From CAZOJJ01 sp964580105 (GTDB lineage: Bacteria; Bacteroidota; Rhodothermia; Rhodothermales; Rubricoccaceae), in assembly GCA_964580105.1 (NCBI GenBank), contig CAZOJJ010000007.1:1-64000 (forward strand): a stretch of 64,000 bases of DNA, given 5' to 3'. The notes under the pieces were generated by a model, which worked only from the letters and a program-made list of their open reading frames with translations, was not told the origin of the DNA and did not search any database. This document shows, piece by piece, positions 50,843-59,013 of this stretch. The position numbers and the translations under genes are program-made. The first letter of the stretch is position 1; every line of letters starts with the position of its first letter.

Positions 50843-51301
50843 ATGCCGATCACCCTGACCAGCCCCGCCTTCCCCGACGGCGACCAGATCCCCGAACGCC
50901 ACACCTGCGACGGCGCCGACCTCTCGCCGCCGCTGGCGTGGTCCGGCGTGCCCGACGGGACGCGCAGCCTCGCCCTCGTCTGTGAGGACCCGGACGCCCC
51001 GCGCGGCACCTGGACCCACTGGCTCCTCTACCGAATCCCGCCCGACGTGCGCGCGCTCCCCGAGTGGGTCCCCACCCGTCCCGAGCTCGACGACGGATCG
51101 CGGCAGGGGACGAACGACTTCGGCGCCGTCGGCTACGGCGGCCCGTGCCCGCCGAGCGGGACGCACCGCTACGTGTTCACGCTCTACGCCCTCGACGCCG
51201 TGCCGGACCTCCCGCCGGGCGCCTCGAAGGCCGACTTCGACGCCGCCATCGAGGGCCACGTCCTCGACGCCGGCCGGCTCACCGGCACCGGCACCCGCTG
51301 A
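50843..51301 (+). CDS. YbhB/YbcL family Raf-kinase-inhibitor-like (PEBP) protein
   Basis: This 152-residue phosphatidylethanolamine-binding-protein homologue has ERHTCDGADLSPPLAWSGVP, CEDPDAPRGTWTHWLLYRIP and YGGPCPPSGTHRYVFTLYAL. These are the DPDAP and GxHR anion-binding motifs. It ends LDAGRLTGTGTR. Bacterial members bind small ligands, possibly phospho-compounds, but no enzyme activity is established. It has no signal peptide. A strong Shine-Dalgarno fixes the start. Confidence 0.92.
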   Translation: MPITLTSPAFPDGDQIPERHTCDGADLSPPLAWSGVPDGTRSLALVCEDPDAPRGTWTHWLLYRIPPDVRALPEWVPTRPELDDGSRQGTNDFGAVGYGGPCPPSGTHRYVFTLYALDAVPDLPPGASKADFDAAIEGHVLDAGRLTGTGTR

Positions 51302-51401
51302 TCCTCCCGCTCGGCGGAAGCCGCCGGGGCATGATGCGGCGGCGGTTATTTTCGATCATGCCTCTCCCCCGCTGCGCGGGGAGTCCGAACCCCGACCACC
51401 T

Positions 51402-52166
51402 ATGCCCCGGCTCGCCGCCCGCCTTCTGCTGATCGGCTGGACCGCCGGGGCGGCCGCGGGCCTGTCCGTCGCACGGGCGCAGGGCGTGCTGGGCAGCCAG
51501 GCATCCGAGCAGATCACGGGGGAAGGCTGGAGCGGGTTCACCAACCTCGCGTTCCTGGGGCACGCCCTCCTCGACCTCGTGCTGGCGACGGTGCTCGGCG
51601 CCGTCATCGCGTACCACCCCCGGAGCCGGAAGCGGGTGGACAGCGTCGAGGAGGTCGAGGCGCCGAAGATCTACGTCACGTACGCCGTAGTCGGGGCCGT
51701 GATCGGCCTGATGGTGGTGGAGTACGGCCTCGTCGTCGGGTTCGTCGTCTTCGGGATCGGCGGGCTCTTCCGGTTCCGCACGACGCTGCCGTCGGCGGCG
51801 AACACCGGGCGGGTCATCCTCGTGACGCTCATCGGGCTGGCCTGCGGGCTGCGCCTCCCCCACCTCGGCGTGCTCACGACGGCCTTCGGCTTCGCCCTCC
51901 TCTACGGGATGGACCGGAAGATCACGTTCCAGGTGGAGGTGAAGGACCTCGACGCCGCCCGCCTCGTGGAGGCGTCGGCCGCCTACCGGGCGCTCATCGA
52001 ACGAGAGGGAGGCCGGGTGATCCGTGAGAAGCGGGACTTCACCAAGTCGGAAGTGGCCTTCATTTTCCGGGTGCCGTACCGGTTCGAGCGGGAGGACCTC
52101 GAACGGGCTTTCGAGGGCGAAGTCCCCACGAGCCTGCAGGGGGTCGTCGACTGGGAGGTCGATTAG
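51402..52166 (+). CDS. Membrane protein with FRFRT motif (DUF4956-like)
   Basis: This 254-residue protein has a signal-like first helix (RLAARLLLIGWTAGAAAGLS) and then about four membrane helices (~46-165: LLDLVLATVLGAVIAYHP, VTYAVVGAVIGLMVVEYGLV, VGFVVFGIGGLFRFRTTLPS and VILVTLIGLACGL). The last ~85 residues are a cytosolic domain (ITFQVEVKDLDAARLVEASA and VIREKRDFTKSEVAFIFRVP). The GGLFRFRT block followed by a glycine-rich helix is close to the DUF4956 family of polyphosphate- or tubulin-related membrane proteins, but the assignment is by pattern only. Confidence 0.55.
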   Translation: MPRLAARLLLIGWTAGAAAGLSVARAQGVLGSQASEQITGEGWSGFTNLAFLGHALLDLVLATVLGAVIAYHPRSRKRVDSVEEVEAPKIYVTYAVVGAVIGLMVVEYGLVVGFVVFGIGGLFRFRTTLPSAANTGRVILVTLIGLACGLRLPHLGVLTTAFGFALLYGMDRKITFQVEVKDLDAARLVEASAAYRALIEREGGRVIREKRDFTKSEVAFIFRVPYRFEREDLERAFEGEVPTSLQGVVDWEVD

Positions 52167-52180
52167 GCTTTGTCTCGTGA

Positions 52181-52345
52181 TCAGGTACGCTCGGCGACCT
52201 CACACGCCCCCCCCCACAGCGCAGCCGGTACGTGGACCCACGCCAGGCGCGGCCACCGCAGCACCAGCAGCCCGCCGAGCACGACGAAGGCCACGAAGAG
52301 CACGTGCAGGACGACGACGAGGTCGGCAAGGAGGCGGTAGGGCAT
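52181..52345 (-). pseudogene. Truncated DUF2784 membrane protein
   Basis: A 54-codon frame reads MPYRLLADLVVVLHVLFVAF, then VVLGGLLVLRWPRLAWVHVP, AALWGGACE and a stop. This is the N-terminal third of DUF2784 (LADlvvllHllFvlFvvlGG...WprlaWlHlPaaaWG). A full DUF2784 protein goes on with an LVEL..W.CPLTPLEN block, which is missing. The sequence breaks at a run of nine C on the plus strand (52207-52215), so the gene is either frameshifted or deleted. The start lies opposite the 3' end of the DUF4956-like gene. Confidence 0.6.
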
Positions 52346-52483
52346 GACTCGGTCTCCTGCAGCGGTACACCCCCGAAGCTATGCGCCGCGCGTCCGTCAG
52401 GCAGGCCCCGGCCGCAGGAGACGGTATGCCCCTACGCCATCGGCGTAGCTGTGCCGTTCCTTGCCTTCCACCGGCCGGGGCAC

Positions 52484-52551
52484 CTTCGGCCGGTTCGCAC
52501 CTTCGGCCGGTTCGCACCTTCGGCCGGTTCGCACCTTCGGCCGGTTCGCAC
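52484..52551. repeat. 17-bp tandem repeat, four perfect copies before the gap
   Basis: CTTCGGCCGGTTCGCAC repeated four times without mismatch, running straight into the scaffold gap. Right of the gap CTTCGG resumes, then the sequence diverges 8 bases before the start codon of the next gene. Confidence 0.95.
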
Positions 52552-52651
52552 NNNNNNNNNNNNNNNNNNNNNNNNNNNNNNNNNNNNNNNNNNNNNNNNN
52601 NNNNNNNNNNNNNNNNNNNNNNNNNNNNNNNNNNNNNNNNNNNNNNNNNNN
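52552..52651. other. Assembly gap (100 N) inside a 17-bp tandem repeat
   Basis: Exactly 100 N. The four copies on the left and the partial CTTCGG on the right show that the missing sequence is probably more 17-bp units. Confidence 0.95.
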
Positions 52652-52665
52652 CTTCGGATCGCATC

Positions 52666-53139
52666 ATGCCCAGCCTCCGCCTTTTCTTCCTCACGGCGGC
52701 CCTGTGCGGCGCCTCGCTCGCCGCCCGGGCCCAGACACCCGCCGACGCCGCGCTGGAGGCCGCCGACCTCGGCCTGGCCGCCTTCGCCCGGGACGCCACG
52801 GCGTTCGCCGCCCTTCCCGGCCAACGCGACGCCCTCGGCCTCTCCACCGTCCAGGTGACCGCGCTCAACGAGATCGCAGCGCAGCACCTGCCTGCGATCC
52901 ACGAGCTGTACTTCGAGGTCCGGGCGCTCTTCGAAGCCGTCGCGACGCTCGACCGGCCCATCGACGCGCACGAGGCGTACGCCCTCTACTTCGACCTCGC
53001 CATGCACAAGGCCGAGGCGCTCCGGGAGATCCACGCCGGCGCCGAGGCAATGCGGGCCGTCCTCACGGACACCCAGCGCGCCGAGTGGGAGCGGATCATG
53101 GAGGCCGCCGCCCGCGAGCAGGTCGGCGGCTCCGACTGA
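52666..53139 (+). CDS. Exported helical protein, Spy/CpxP-like
   Basis: This 157-residue protein has a signal peptide (MPSLRLFFLTAALCGASLAARAQ). The mature part is helical, with DALGLSTVQVTALNEIAAQH near residue 57 and a final VLTDTQRAEWERIMEAAARE. The LT.TQ...W..I element is like the LTxxQ motif of Spy/CpxP periplasmic chaperone-like proteins. An internal HAGAEAMRAVL lies before it. The distance from the tandem-repeat gap to the start codon is only 14 bp, so its promoter must lie inside or beyond the repeat. Confidence 0.6.
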   Translation: MPSLRLFFLTAALCGASLAARAQTPADAALEAADLGLAAFARDATAFAALPGQRDALGLSTVQVTALNEIAAQHLPAIHELYFEVRALFEAVATLDRPIDAHEAYALYFDLAMHKAEALREIHAGAEAMRAVLTDTQRAEWERIMEAAAREQVGGSD

Positions 53140-53250
53140 GCACCGCCGTGCGCCCACCGTGCACCGCCCGCTGCTCCTCGATGCTCGGGCAACCGCTCCT
53201 GACCGGGGATGCCGTACGTTCGCCCGACGCGCGAGCCTGACGCCGCCCTC

Positions 53251-53970
53251 ATGCGCGACCTCCCCGACGGCCGGATGCCCCCGACCGCGCCCCCGGCCTC
53301 CGACCCCGACGAACCGACGAGAAAGCACGTCTGGAAGCGCGTGCTGGTGCTGACGGCGCTCGGCGCGTTGCTCGTCGCCGTCGTCGTGTCGGACGACCTG
53401 CACGCGGGGCTGCTCCGGCTGCTGGGGACGGTCGAGCCCGTGATCGCCCACCATCCGGTCCTGGGAGCGGTGGCGTTCGTGGCCGCCGCGGCCGTGTCGG
53501 CCATGCTCGCCTTCTTCTCCACGGCCGTGCTGGTCCCCGTCGCCGTCGAGGCGTGGGGCGTGCCGCTCACGATGGGGTTGCTGTGGACGGGGTGGATGCT
53601 GGGGGGCGTCGGGGCGTACGCCATCGGCCGCTACCTCGGCCGCCCGGTGGTGCGCCGGTTCGCGTCGGACGCGGTGCTGGCGCGCTACGAAGACCGGATC
53701 TCGGCGCACGCTCCCTTCGGCGTCGTGCTGCTGTTCCTGCTGGTGCTCCAGTCGGAGGTGCCGGGGTACGTGCTCGGGCTGGCGCGCTACGGGCTCGGGC
53801 GGTTTGCGCTCGCGCTCGCGCTCGCCGAGGTCCCCTACGCCGTGCTCACGGTGTACGTCGGCACCAGCCTGGTGGAGCGGCGGCTGGCGCTGCTGCTCGC
53901 CGCCGGGGCCGCGACGCTGCTCCTGATCGGCGTCGCCTTCGCCTTCCTCCGCAAGCGGCTCCATCCCTGA
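53251..53970 (+). CDS. VTT-domain (TVP38/TMEM64-like) membrane protein
   Basis: This 239-residue inner-membrane protein from the ATG at 53251 (MRDLPDG) has a first helix (VLVLTALGALLVAVVV). A reentrant segment (FFSTAVLVPVAVEAWGVPL) and the G-rich signature LWTGWMLGGVGAYAIGRYLG of the DedA/VTT fold follow. VLLFLLVLQSEVPGYVLGLA carries the second conserved loop. An upstream ATG at 53209 is in frame, but the sequence between contains a TACGTTCG -7-like box (53216-53223), so the later start is preferred. The family moves or scrambles lipids, possibly polyprenyl phosphate; substrate unknown. Confidence 0.75.
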   Translation: MRDLPDGRMPPTAPPASDPDEPTRKHVWKRVLVLTALGALLVAVVVSDDLHAGLLRLLGTVEPVIAHHPVLGAVAFVAAAAVSAMLAFFSTAVLVPVAVEAWGVPLTMGLLWTGWMLGGVGAYAIGRYLGRPVVRRFASDAVLARYEDRISAHAPFGVVLLFLLVLQSEVPGYVLGLARYGLGRFALALALAEVPYAVLTVYVGTSLVERRLALLLAAGAATLLLIGVAFAFLRKRLHP

Positions 53971-54002
53971 GGCCGCCGGGGCGCCTGCGGAGAAGGCACT
54001 CG

Positions 54003-54010
54003 TACCTTGC
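54003..54010 (+). promoter_or_regulatory. -7-like element TACCTTGC
   Basis: TACCTTGC, 29 bp before the carbonic-anhydrase ATG, in the spacer after the VTT gene. No TTG at the -33 distance. Confidence 0.35.
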
Positions 54011-54039
54011 TCCCCCCTGCTCGCCCCGCCGCCCGGTCC

Positions 54040-54681
54040 ATGCGCACGCTCGCCCCTCTCTTCGAGAACAACCGCCGCTGGGCGGCCCAGACCGAGGCCG
54101 AGCGGCCCGGCTTCTTCGCGCGGCTGGCGCAGCAGCAGTCACCCCGGCTGCTCTGGATCGGGTGCGCCGACAGCCGCGTGCCGGCCAACCAGATCACCGG
54201 GCTGGAGCCGGGCGAGGTGTTCGTCCACCGCAACGTGGCCAACGTGCTGGCGCACTCGGACCTCAACGCGCTCGCCGTGCTCCAGTACGCCGTGGAGGTG
54301 CTGGAGGTGGAGCACGTCGTCGTGTGCGGGCACTACGGCTGCGGCGGCGTCCGCGCCGCGCTCGACGAGCAGCGCCTCGGCCTCATCGACAACTGGCTGC
54401 TCCACGTCAAGGACGTCCGCTGGAAGCACCGCCGGGCGCTCGACCTGCTCGACGACGACGCCCGGTTCCACCGGCTCTGCGAGCTCAACGTCATCGAGCA
54501 GACCGCCCACCTCGCCGCCACGACCATCGTGCGCGAGGCGTGGGACCGAGGGCAGACGCTCTCGGTCCACGGCTGGATCTACGGCCTGGAGGACGGCCTC
54601 CTCCGCGACCTCGGCGTGACGGCGACCGGCCCGGACGAGTGGCCCGAGCGCTACGCCGCCGCCGTCGCCTCGCCCGCCTAG
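54040..54681 (+). CDS. Beta-class carbonic anhydrase
   Basis: This 213-residue zinc enzyme interconverts CO2 and bicarbonate. Zinc ligands are C42 and D44 in LLWIGCADSRVPAN, H98 and C101 in VVCGHYGCGGVRAAL. VFVHRNVANVL (the Arg partner of the Asp switch) and SVHGWIYGLEDGLLRDL near the C terminus complete the beta class. Length matches the bacterial Can group. It lacks a signal peptide, so it is cytosolic. Its stop overlaps by 4 bp the stop of the convergent lipoprotein gene. Confidence 0.95.
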   Translation: MRTLAPLFENNRRWAAQTEAERPGFFARLAQQQSPRLLWIGCADSRVPANQITGLEPGEVFVHRNVANVLAHSDLNALAVLQYAVEVLEVEHVVVCGHYGCGGVRAALDEQRLGLIDNWLLHVKDVRWKHRRALDLLDDDARFHRLCELNVIEQTAHLAATTIVREAWDRGQTLSVHGWIYGLEDGLLRDLGVTATGPDEWPERYAAAVASPA

Positions 54682-55178
54682 CGCGGCACGATCACGTCGG
54701 CACACGCCTGCGCGTGGACGCCGAGCTCGACGACGGTGTCGCCCGAGGTTTCCGAGGTTTCGGCGCGGAGACACCCGTAGCGGGTCCGGTACAGCCGCGC
54801 GCCGTCCTCCTCGCGGCCGGGCGCGCCGAACGCCGCCTCCAGCTCCGCCACCGGCGCGTTCAGCACGGCGGGCTCGACGCGTCCGGCGAAGTTCGTGCGG
54901 GCCTCGATGTAGTCCCGGTGGGTGTAGGCGAAGAAGTCGTGGTCGAGGAAGAACACGCCGCCCCCGAAGTTGAACGGGCCGCCCTCTTCGGTTTCGCCCG
55001 TGGAGCACGGGAACTGCGCCTTGAACTCGGCCGGCGTGGCCGTCGGCGCGAGGCCGTTGAGAAGGCCGCGTTCGAGGTCGAAGACGAGCGCGTCGCACCC
55101 GGGCGGGACGGCGGCGGAACGAGGGCCGGCGCAGCCGGCGAGGACCACCAGGGCGGCGGCCACGAACAGAACACGCAT
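54678..55178 (-). CDS. Hypothetical lipoprotein
   Basis: This 166-residue protein has a lipoprotein signal (MRVLFVAAALVVLAGC). The mature domain contains four more Cys residues (PPGCDALVFDLERGL, FPCSTGETEE, RYGCLRAE and AQACADVIV), suggesting two disulfides. A central FNFGGGVFFLDHDFFAYTHR could be a strand pair. No family is recognised. It overlaps the carbonic-anhydrase stop by 4 bp. The 253-bp spacer upstream (55179-55431) has no supported gene. Confidence 0.6.
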   Translation of the reverse strand: MRVLFVAAALVVLAGCAGPRSAAVPPGCDALVFDLERGLLNGLAPTATPAEFKAQFPCSTGETEEGGPFNFGGGVFFLDHDFFAYTHRDYIEARTNFAGRVEPAVLNAPVAELEAAFGAPGREEDGARLYRTRYGCLRAETSETSGDTVVELGVHAQACADVIVPR

Positions 55179-55431
55179 GAGGGAACGAGTCAGGGCGAGG
55201 GGGCGCCGCCGCAGCGTATGCCTGTCAACCTAACACCGGGCGCCCTCGTGTACACGTCGCGCAGACCGTAGGCTCAGGCAGGACTGTAGGGGAAACCCCG
55301 CCCGGGCGTACGAGCCCTCCCTACACCGGGATGGCAGGCGCACTTACACCGCGACCGTCCGGAGCCGGGCAGAGGCCGGCGTGCCCGTGCGGGAGCTTGC
55401 GTGCAGGTTTCTCAGCCGCCCCGTACGCGCC

Positions 55432-56019
55432 ATGCCGCACCACCCCCTTCGCCTCGGCACCCGCTTCGGAGGCCTCCTCGCCCTCCTCCTCTTCGTTGCC
55501 GCCGCCGCGCAGCCGACGCGCTACGAGGTCCAGCCCGGCAGCCGCTTCTGGATCGACGGCTCGGCCACGACCGGCCCCTACACCTGCGAGGCCGGCGCCG
55601 TCGTCGGCCACGCCACCGTCGAGCACGACGGGATCTCGGCCGAGGTCCGCATCCCCGTCGCCGGCTTCGACTGCGGCCTCCCGCCCATGAACCGGGACTT
55701 CCGTGCCGCGCTCCAGGGCGACCGTTACCCGACCGTCCTCTTCATCCTCCAGGACGCCGAGGTGGTCGAGCCGCCGGCCCGCGCGGGCGGCTGGGCGCGC
55801 GTCCGCGCCCTCGGCACCCTCCAGCTCGCGGGCGCGACGCGGATGGTTTCCATCCTGGCGGAGGGCCGTGAGCTGGGCGGCGGGCGCGTGCGCCTGCGCG
55901 GCCGGCACGCCCTCCGCATGACCGACTTCGGCATCGAGCCGCCCACGGGGATGCTCGGCCTCGTCCGCGCGCACGACCACATCGTCGTCCGCTTCGACGT
56001 GACCGCGAGGGAACGATGA
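55432..56019 (+). CDS. YceI-like lipocalin-fold periplasmic protein
   Basis: This 195-residue protein from the ATG at 55432 has a signal peptide (LGGLLALLLFVAAAAQ-type) and a YceI-like beta-barrel. The barrel shows SRFWIDGSATTGPYTCEAGA, VRIPVAGFDCGLPPMNRDFRA, RYPTVLFILQDAEV, GTLQLAGATRMVSILAE and MTDFGIEPPTGMLGLVRAHD. The G.M...M..AL, YP.i.F and DFG..PP blocks are typical of YceI, which binds polyisoprenoid or fatty amide molecules. Two Cys residues may bridge. An in-frame ATG 51 bp upstream is less likely because it puts 17 polar residues before the signal. A second YceI gene follows. Confidence 0.8.
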   Translation: MPHHPLRLGTRFGGLLALLLFVAAAAQPTRYEVQPGSRFWIDGSATTGPYTCEAGAVVGHATVEHDGISAEVRIPVAGFDCGLPPMNRDFRAALQGDRYPTVLFILQDAEVVEPPARAGGWARVRALGTLQLAGATRMVSILAEGRELGGGRVRLRGRHALRMTDFGIEPPTGMLGLVRAHDHIVVRFDVTARER

Positions 56020-56026
56020 CCGACCC

Positions 56027-56067
56027 GGACGCTTCGCGTCGGACGCTTCGCGTCGGACGCTTCGCGT
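56027..56067. repeat. 14-bp tandem repeat, nearly three copies
   Basis: GGACGCTTCGCGTC at 56027-56040 and 56041-56054, with a third copy ending GCGTG at 56067. It begins 8 bp after the stop of the first YceI gene. Confidence 0.85.
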
Positions 56068-56436
56068 GCGTCGCAAAGACGCCCTCGAGTATGAGAACGA
56101 GCCGCCCCCAGCACCGTCCATGAGGGTGTCTACGATGGGGCCTTGCTGGAAGGCGCGCCCGCCTTCTGAGCAGAAGGCGGGGTTCTCAGGCGGGGCCGGC
56201 TCGGAAGGGCCGGCCCCGTTCGCTGGTGAGGAGGCGGGTGGGCATCCTCGAACGGGTCGGTGGACCCCGGCGGTGTGAGGGAATCCCCGGGGGGGGGCAG
56301 GGGAAGTGCGCACACGCCGCGTGCAGGCGAACCTACAGGGCGTAGGGACTCTCCTCGGCATCGGCGGGCCGCGCTGCTTCCCAACTTGCTCCCGTCCGCC
56401 CACCGAGGCGGGCGTTTCCCGACCACCCACACCCTC
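56068..56436. other. Gene-free spacer with hairpins and a G9 run
   Basis: No supported gene between the two YceI genes. It holds a perfect 10-bp stem (CCCGCCTTCT/AGAAGGCGGG, near 56158-56181), a second GC stem (GGGGCCGG/CCGGCCCC, near 56193-56218) and nine consecutive G (56289-56297 region). The stems could terminate the first YceI transcript. Confidence 0.5.
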
Positions 56437-57006
56437 ATGGTCATGAACCACCGCATCCTCTTCTCCGGCATCCTGCTCGCCGCCCTCGTCGGGGCCGGCT
56501 GGAGCGTGGCCCAGGAACGTCTCAGCTTCCAGCAGGGCAGCCGCGTCACGGTCGAAGGGACCTCCACGGTCCACGACTGGTCCTGCACGACGACCTCGAT
56601 CACCGGCACGCTCGACGCGGCCGACGGGTTCACCGGCCTGAGCGCCCTCACGCTCTCGATCCCGGTCAACAGCCTCGACTGCGGGAACGGCACGATGAAC
56701 GGCAAGCTGCGCGAAGCGCTGGGTACCTCGCCCATCCGCTTCGTGCTCGCGGACGCCCGCGTGGGCAGCCCCAACGGCGGCGTCTTCGGCGTCGAGGCCA
56801 ACGGCCAGCTCACCATCAAGGGCGCCGCGCGCGCGCAGCGCGTCTCCGCCCAGGGCCGCGACCTCGGCAACGGCCGCTACCGCTTCACCGGCAGCGTGCC
56901 CCTCACGATGAGCCAGTTCGGCGTCACCCCGCCGACGGCCATGCTCGGCACGCTCCGCACCGGCGACCGCGTTACCGTCCGCTTCGACGTCACCGTCGGC
57001 TCCTGA
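56437..57006 (+). CDS. YceI-like lipocalin-fold periplasmic protein
   Basis: This 189-residue protein has a signal (MVMNHRILFSGILLAALVGA). The YceI-like barrel includes SRVTVEGTSTVHDWSCTTTS, the block LSIPVNSLDCGNGTMNGKLR, EALGTSPIRFVLADARV, LTIKGAARAQRVSAQGRDL and MSQFGVTPPTAMLGTLRTGD. It pairs with the first YceI-like gene by sequence (Cys positions and DFG/QFG..PP.AMLG match). Start codons at 56437 and 56443 are equivalent. The next gene, an outer-membrane barrel, begins 78 bp later on the same strand and may share the transcript. Confidence 0.82.
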   Translation: MVMNHRILFSGILLAALVGAGWSVAQERLSFQQGSRVTVEGTSTVHDWSCTTTSITGTLDAADGFTGLSALTLSIPVNSLDCGNGTMNGKLREALGTSPIRFVLADARVGSPNGGVFGVEANGQLTIKGAARAQRVSAQGRDLGNGRYRFTGSVPLTMSQFGVTPPTAMLGTLRTGDRVTVRFDVTVGS

Positions 57007-57084
57007 CCCCACCGCACGGGCGCCGGGATGCCCGGCGCCCCTCCCCGGACTTCATTCCACCCGCACACCCTCAGGGAGGACGTC

Positions 57085-58509
57085 ATGAAACCCCGTATCA
57101 CCCTCGCGGCCCTCTTCGCGCTCGTCGCGCTGCCGATGACGGCCGTCGCCCAGATGACCGCCGAGGCCGCCCCGACCGCCCAGCAGGCAGCCGCCCAGCG
57201 CACCGACGCCGCGGACTCCTCCGCCGCCGAGGCCGCCGACAACCCGCTCGTGCAGTTCCCCAACCAGCGTCCGCCGGACCAGCGCGGCCTCAACACCTTC
57301 GAGGCCCCGAAGACGGAGTCCCGCCTCATCGGCAACACGCCGCAGCTCCGCCTCGGCGGCGCCTTCGCGCAGCAGTTCCAGGCCATGGACCACAGCAACG
57401 CCGCCGACGAGGTGCTCAACGCCGACGGCGTGAACGTCAACCAGCTCATGGAGATCGGCCCCGGCTTCAACCTCGCCACGGCCAACCTCAACGTCAACGC
57501 GCTGCTGACCGACGGCATCCAGGTGCACCTCGAGACCTACCTCTCCTCGCGCCACCACCAGGAGACCTGGGTCAAGGGCGGCTACGTCCAGATGGATGCG
57601 GCGAAATTCCTCGGCAGCCCCGTCGTGGACCGGATCTTCGAGTACGTGACGCTGAAGGTCGGCCACATGGAAATCAACTACGGCGACGCCCACTTCCGCC
57701 GCAGTGACAACGGCAACGCGTTCTACAACCCGTTCATCGAAAACCACATCCTCGACGCCTTCACGACCGAGATCGGCGGCGAGCTCTACGTCCGCCACGC
57801 CGGCGCCCTCGCCATGCTGGGCGTCTCCAACGGCGAGATCAACGGCAGCGTGACGAACCCGGACGCCCGCTCGTACTCGGTCTACGGCAAGCTCGGCATC
57901 GACCGCCAGGTCACCGACGACCTCCGCCTCCGCCTGACCGGCTCGGCCTACCACAACGGCAACGCCGGCCGCAACACGCTCTACGCCGGCGACCGCACGG
58001 GCTCCCGCTACTACATGGTGATGGAGAACACGACCGCCTCGACGAGCACGAACTTCACCTCGGGCCGCTTCAGCCCCGGCTTCACCGAGGCGGTCACGAG
58101 CGTGATGGTCAACCCGTTCGTGAAGTTCCGCGGGCTCGAACTCTTCGGCACCATCGAGCGGACGACCGGCTTCGCCGGCAACGAAGCCGACGACATCGGC
58201 CGCGTGTGGAACCAGGTTGCAGTGGACGCGCTCTACCGCTTCCTCCCGCGGGAGCAGGCCTACCTCGGCGTCCGCTACAACACCGCCTCCGGCGAACTCG
58301 CCGGCCCGGCCGTGGACGGCCGCATCACCGAGGCCGGCGCCGACGTGTCGATTGACCGCTATGAGATCGCCGGCGGCTGGTTCCCGACGCGAAACGTGCT
58401 CCTCAAGGTGGCCTACGTCCACCAGCAGTACCACGACTTCCCGACACACGACATCCGCCACGGCGGGACGTTCGACGGGTTCATGGTCGAAGGCGTCCTG
58501 ACCTTCTGA
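57085..58509 (+). CDS. Outer-membrane beta-barrel (porin-like) protein
   Basis: This 474-residue protein has a signal peptide (MKPRITLAALFALVALPMTA, ending VAQ) and a Gln/Ala-rich linker. From ~90, amphipathic strands with short turns follow each other (PQLRLGGAFAQQFQAMD, LYVRHAGALAMLGVSNG, LRLRLTGSAYHNGNAG, ELFGTIERTTGF, AYLGVRYNTASG), and the protein ends with Phe in VEGVLTF, the outer-membrane insertion signal. The barrel is probably 14-18 strands. A GGGAGG sequence lies 6 bp before the start. It sits behind two YceI-like genes, so uptake or transfer of a hydrophobic molecule is possible (inference). Confidence 0.75.
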   Translation: MKPRITLAALFALVALPMTAVAQMTAEAAPTAQQAAAQRTDAADSSAAEAADNPLVQFPNQRPPDQRGLNTFEAPKTESRLIGNTPQLRLGGAFAQQFQAMDHSNAADEVLNADGVNVNQLMEIGPGFNLATANLNVNALLTDGIQVHLETYLSSRHHQETWVKGGYVQMDAAKFLGSPVVDRIFEYVTLKVGHMEINYGDAHFRRSDNGNAFYNPFIENHILDAFTTEIGGELYVRHAGALAMLGVSNGEINGSVTNPDARSYSVYGKLGIDRQVTDDLRLRLTGSAYHNGNAGRNTLYAGDRTGSRYYMVMENTTASTSTNFTSGRFSPGFTEAVTSVMVNPFVKFRGLELFGTIERTTGFAGNEADDIGRVWNQVAVDALYRFLPREQAYLGVRYNTASGELAGPAVDGRITEAGADVSIDRYEIAGGWFPTRNVLLKVAYVHQQYHDFPTHDIRHGGTFDGFMVEGVLTF

Positions 58510-58525
58510 CCGGCTCGTGTCCCCC

Positions 58526-58547
58526 GGCCCGGGCTTCGGCCCGGGCC
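58526..58547 (+). terminator. GC-rich hairpin with TTCG tetraloop
   Basis: GGCCCGGGC (58526-58534) pairs with GCCCGGGCC (58539-58547) around TTCG. It lies 16 bp after the porin stop; no T-run follows. Confidence 0.55.
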
Positions 58548-58549
58548 CC

Positions 58550-58576
58550 GGCGGTCGCCCCGAGGGGGGCGACCGC
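58550..58576. terminator. Second hairpin between convergent genes
   Basis: GGCGGTCGCCC pairs with GGGCGACCGCC around a short loop, immediately after the first hairpin and 26 bp from the stop of the convergent membrane-protein gene. The pair may act as a bidirectional terminator. Confidence 0.5.
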
Positions 58577-58602
58577 CTTCGTCATTGCCTCGGCCGCGCC
58601 CG

Positions 58603-59013
58603 TCAGTCCGCCGTCGCGTACGACGGCACGGCGCGGAAAGCGGCCCACGTCGCCACGACGTAGACGAGGGCGGCCAGCCCGATGAACCAGGTCGGATGCG
58701 GAAGGGCCGCGATGGTGTAAGCGGCGCCCGCCGCCAGCAGGGCCGCGACCGCGTAGCCCGGCCACCGGGCGCGCTCCGGATGCACCCGGAGGGCGGTCCA
58801 GACGCCCGCGAAGGTGCCGAGGAACCACGCCGCGAGGACGGTGACGAGCCCCTCGGGCGGCATCTGCGCCCTCAGCGTCGCCAGCGATGCCGGGTCGGTG
58901 AGGTCCACGCCCTCGGGGGGCGGAAAGAGGAGGTGCCCGCCCGCCTCGACGAGGACGACGACGAGGCCGCCGAGGAGGAGGCCGGCGAGGGGAGCGAGGA
59001 TCGTGCGCAGCAT
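58603..59013 (-). CDS. Four-helix membrane protein, unknown family
   Basis: This 136-residue protein has four predicted membrane helices: ILAPLAGLLLGGLVVVLVEA, LVTVLAAWFLGTFAGVWTAL, GYAVAALLAAGAAYTIAAL and PTWFIGLAALVYVVATWAAF. Between helices 1 and 2 is a periplasmic or cytosolic loop of ~25 residues (HLLFPPPEGVDLTDPASLAT). The N terminus MLRTILAPLAG fits the start chosen; earlier in-frame codons add only polar residues. I do not recognise a family. It is divergent from the OsmC gene across 163 bp. Confidence 0.65.
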   Translation of the reverse strand: MLRTILAPLAGLLLGGLVVVLVEAGGHLLFPPPEGVDLTDPASLATLRAQMPPEGLVTVLAAWFLGTFAGVWTALRVHPERARWPGYAVAALLAAGAAYTIAALPHPTWFIGLAALVYVVATWAAFRAVPSYATAD

